From assembly GCA_009783365.1 (NCBI GenBank), contig WRHG01000096.1, forward strand, positions 1 to 6,992: a stretch of DNA of 6,992 bases, written 5' to 3'. The translations under genes were made by a program, and so were the position numbers. Source of the stretch: Clostridia bacterium (GTDB taxonomy: Bacteria; Bacillota_A; Clostridia; Christensenellales; Aristaeellaceae). The first letter of the stretch is position 1, and every line of letters starts with the position of its first letter. The notes under the pieces were generated by a model. The model did no database searches and was not told the DNA's origin. It worked only from the letters and a program-made list of their open reading frames with translations. This document shows, piece by piece, positions 5,980-6,992 of this stretch.

Positions 5980-6918
5980 TTAATCCAATTTTCCGTAGGT
6001 TTCTTGATAGAGCGCGTCAATCTGCGGCCGGCTGGGCATGGAGGGCGCTGTGCCGGGCTTGGTTGCGGACAGCGCGCCCGTGACGTTTCCATAGCGCAGG
6101 GCAGTGAACAGATCCCTGCCTTCCGCCAGCGCCATCACCAGGCCACCGTTAAAGGCATCGCCGGCGCCGGTAGCGTCCACGGCTTCCACAGGAACCCGGG
6201 GCAACAGTTCACTCTGAATGCCGTCCGTGGCAAAGGCCCCGGATGCGCCAAGGGTGATGATCACATTTTTTACGCCTTTGCGAAAAAACCTCTCCGCCGC
6301 CTTTTGGGCATCCGCCTTGTTGGCGACGGCTACGCCGGTGAGGGCTTGCGCCTCCGTCTCGTTAGGCGTGACGATGTGGACCATGCGCAGCATCTCCTCG
6401 GGAAGATCCGCCGCGGGCGCGGGATTCAGGATCGTCTGTACGCCGGCTTTGTGGGCAATGCGGAGTACCGCTAACAGGGCGTCGAAGTTGATCTCAAGCT
6501 GTAACAGCAGAAAATCCGCGCTTTCGATCAGAGGGCGCGCTTTTTCGACGTCCCGGGATGTGATTTGACCGCAAGCCCCGCTGACTACGACGATTTCATT
6601 CTGCCCGCTCTCCTCGTCCACCATAATTAGCGCAGCGCCGGTCTCCATATTCCTGCCAATCAAGATATGGCTTACGTCCATACCTTCCTGTTCATAGAAG
6701 TCCAGCGCCACCTTGGCAAAGACGTCGTCACCCAGTTTGGTCACCAAAGTTACATCCGCGCCCGCCCTATGTGCCGCCACGGCCTGGTTGGATCCTTTCC
6801 CGCCCGGCCCCAACTGAAAACTTTTTCCCAGCACGGTTTGCCCCGGCACAGGCAGTCCGTTGGACCGGCTGGTTAAGTCTACCACAAAACTGCCGTACAC
6901 AAGTACGCGTTTTCCCAT
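5980..6918 (-). CDS. Ribokinase-family (PfkB) sugar kinase A
   Basis: 312 aa, the usual ribokinase length (E. coli RbsK is 309). It is expected to phosphorylate a pentose with ATP in the cytosol. Visible features are GQTVLGKSF (26-34), signature 1 GGKGSNQAVAAHRAG (39-53), LQLEINFD (139-146), LNPAPA (164-169), VTPNETEAQ (183-191), ITLGASGA (221-228), and signature 2 DATGAGDAFNGG (248-259) with the catalytic base D254. In the N-terminal substrate motif GSFVVD (9-14), Val12 stands where E. coli RbsK has the ribose-contacting Asn and Asp14 is kept; S. enterica DeoK also has a non-Asn residue there, as I recall. The start ATG at 6918 follows GGGAG (6930-6926) by 7 nt; an upstream ATG at 6945 would only add nine weak residues. 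Its relation to kinase B (same family, clearly diverged) suggests two substrates, or ribose versus deoxyribose. Confidence 0.9.
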   Translation of the reverse strand: MGKRVLVYGSFVVDLTSRSNGLPVPGQTVLGKSFQLGPGGKGSNQAVAAHRAGADVTLVTKLGDDVFAKVALDFYEQEGMDVSHILIGRNMETGAALIMVDEESGQNEIVVVSGACGQITSRDVEKARPLIESADFLLLQLEINFDALLAVLRIAHKAGVQTILNPAPAADLPEEMLRMVHIVTPNETEAQALTGVAVANKADAQKAAERFFRKGVKNVIITLGASGAFATDGIQSELLPRVPVEAVDATGAGDAFNGGLVMALAEGRDLFTALRYGNVTGALSATKPGTAPSMPSRPQIDALYQETYGKLD

Positions 6919-6954
6919 GAGACATCTCCCTTTATCTTCCGCCATCCAGTATGA

Positions 6955-6992
6955 TCAAATCTGCACTTCCGCACGCAATGCGGCAATCTCCT
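6955..6992 (-). CDS. Possible C-terminal end of an upstream gene (partial, unidentified)
   Basis: Only the last codons lie in the window. One minus-strand frame reads EIAALRAEVQI then TGA (stop at 6957-6955), which looks like a C-terminal helix and would end 36 nt before kinase A. A second frame (GDCRIACGSADLIILDGGR, TAA at 6934-6932) would end 13 nt before kinase A. I cannot decide between them or name the protein. Either way, no promoter-sized gap precedes kinase A, so the operon probably begins outside the window. Confidence 0.35.
   Translation of the reverse strand, partial: EIAALRAEVQI

Noticed and set aside
5964..6092. Upstream extension of the cupin to an ATG at 6092
   Set aside because: It would overlap kinase A by more than 100 nt with a Pro/Arg-rich, non-cupin leader. 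The ATG at 5963 has an ideal AGGAGG site.
6004..6474. Plus-strand open frame opposite kinase A
   Set aside because: Antisense shadow without family features, while the minus-strand kinase shows both PfkB signatures.

Overview
The window is one gene-dense stretch transcribed entirely from the minus strand. It holds eight recognisable genes in tight tandem, two of them with unusual start codons, plus the last few codons of a ninth. No gap between genes exceeds about 36 nt. Several junctions are ATGA/GTGA-type or longer overlaps, and most genes carry a strong AGGAGG-type Shine-Dalgarno site. GC is in the mid-50s by eye, with TTG and GTG starts and Gram-positive-style ribosome sites. This suggests an anaerobic Firmicute of the higher-GC Clostridia, but the phylum is inferred from style only.

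In transcription order (high to low coordinate) the genes are: the tail of an unidentified gene (about 6992-6955); a ribokinase-family sugar kinase A (6918-5980); a small single-domain cupin (5963-5520); a second ribokinase-family kinase B (5502-4504); deoxyribose-phosphate aldolase DeoC (4540-3857); a CoA-acylating aldehyde dehydrogenase (3820-2456); a SucC-like ADP-forming acyl-CoA ligase beta subunit (2451-1294); its SucD-like alpha subunit (1297-413); and the first 138 codons of a thiamine-diphosphate E1 alpha subunit of the pyruvate/acetoin dehydrogenase type (416 to the window edge). No regulator, transporter, RNA gene, mobile element, CRISPR array or clear terminator is visible.

Read as a pathway, the genes fit together well. 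A kinase phosphorylates 2-deoxyribose. DeoC splits deoxyribose-5-phosphate into glyceraldehyde-3-phosphate and acetaldehyde. The acylating dehydrogenase turns acetaldehyde into acetyl-CoA and NADH. The SucCD-like ligase could then release acetate with formation of ATP. The E1 alpha gene, probably the first gene of a 2-oxoacid or acetoin dehydrogenase complex, would feed more acetyl-CoA (and, if it is acetoin dehydrogenase, acetaldehyde) into the same node. The unusual part is a SucCD-type ligase in place of the expected phosphotransacetylase/acetate kinase pair. Its alpha subunit keeps the catalytic histidine but is altered in loops near the acyl-binding site. Both kinases lack the Asn that contacts ribose in E. 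coli ribokinase, which also points away from ordinary ribose metabolism. The family assignments are firm; the substrates and the pathway are inference.
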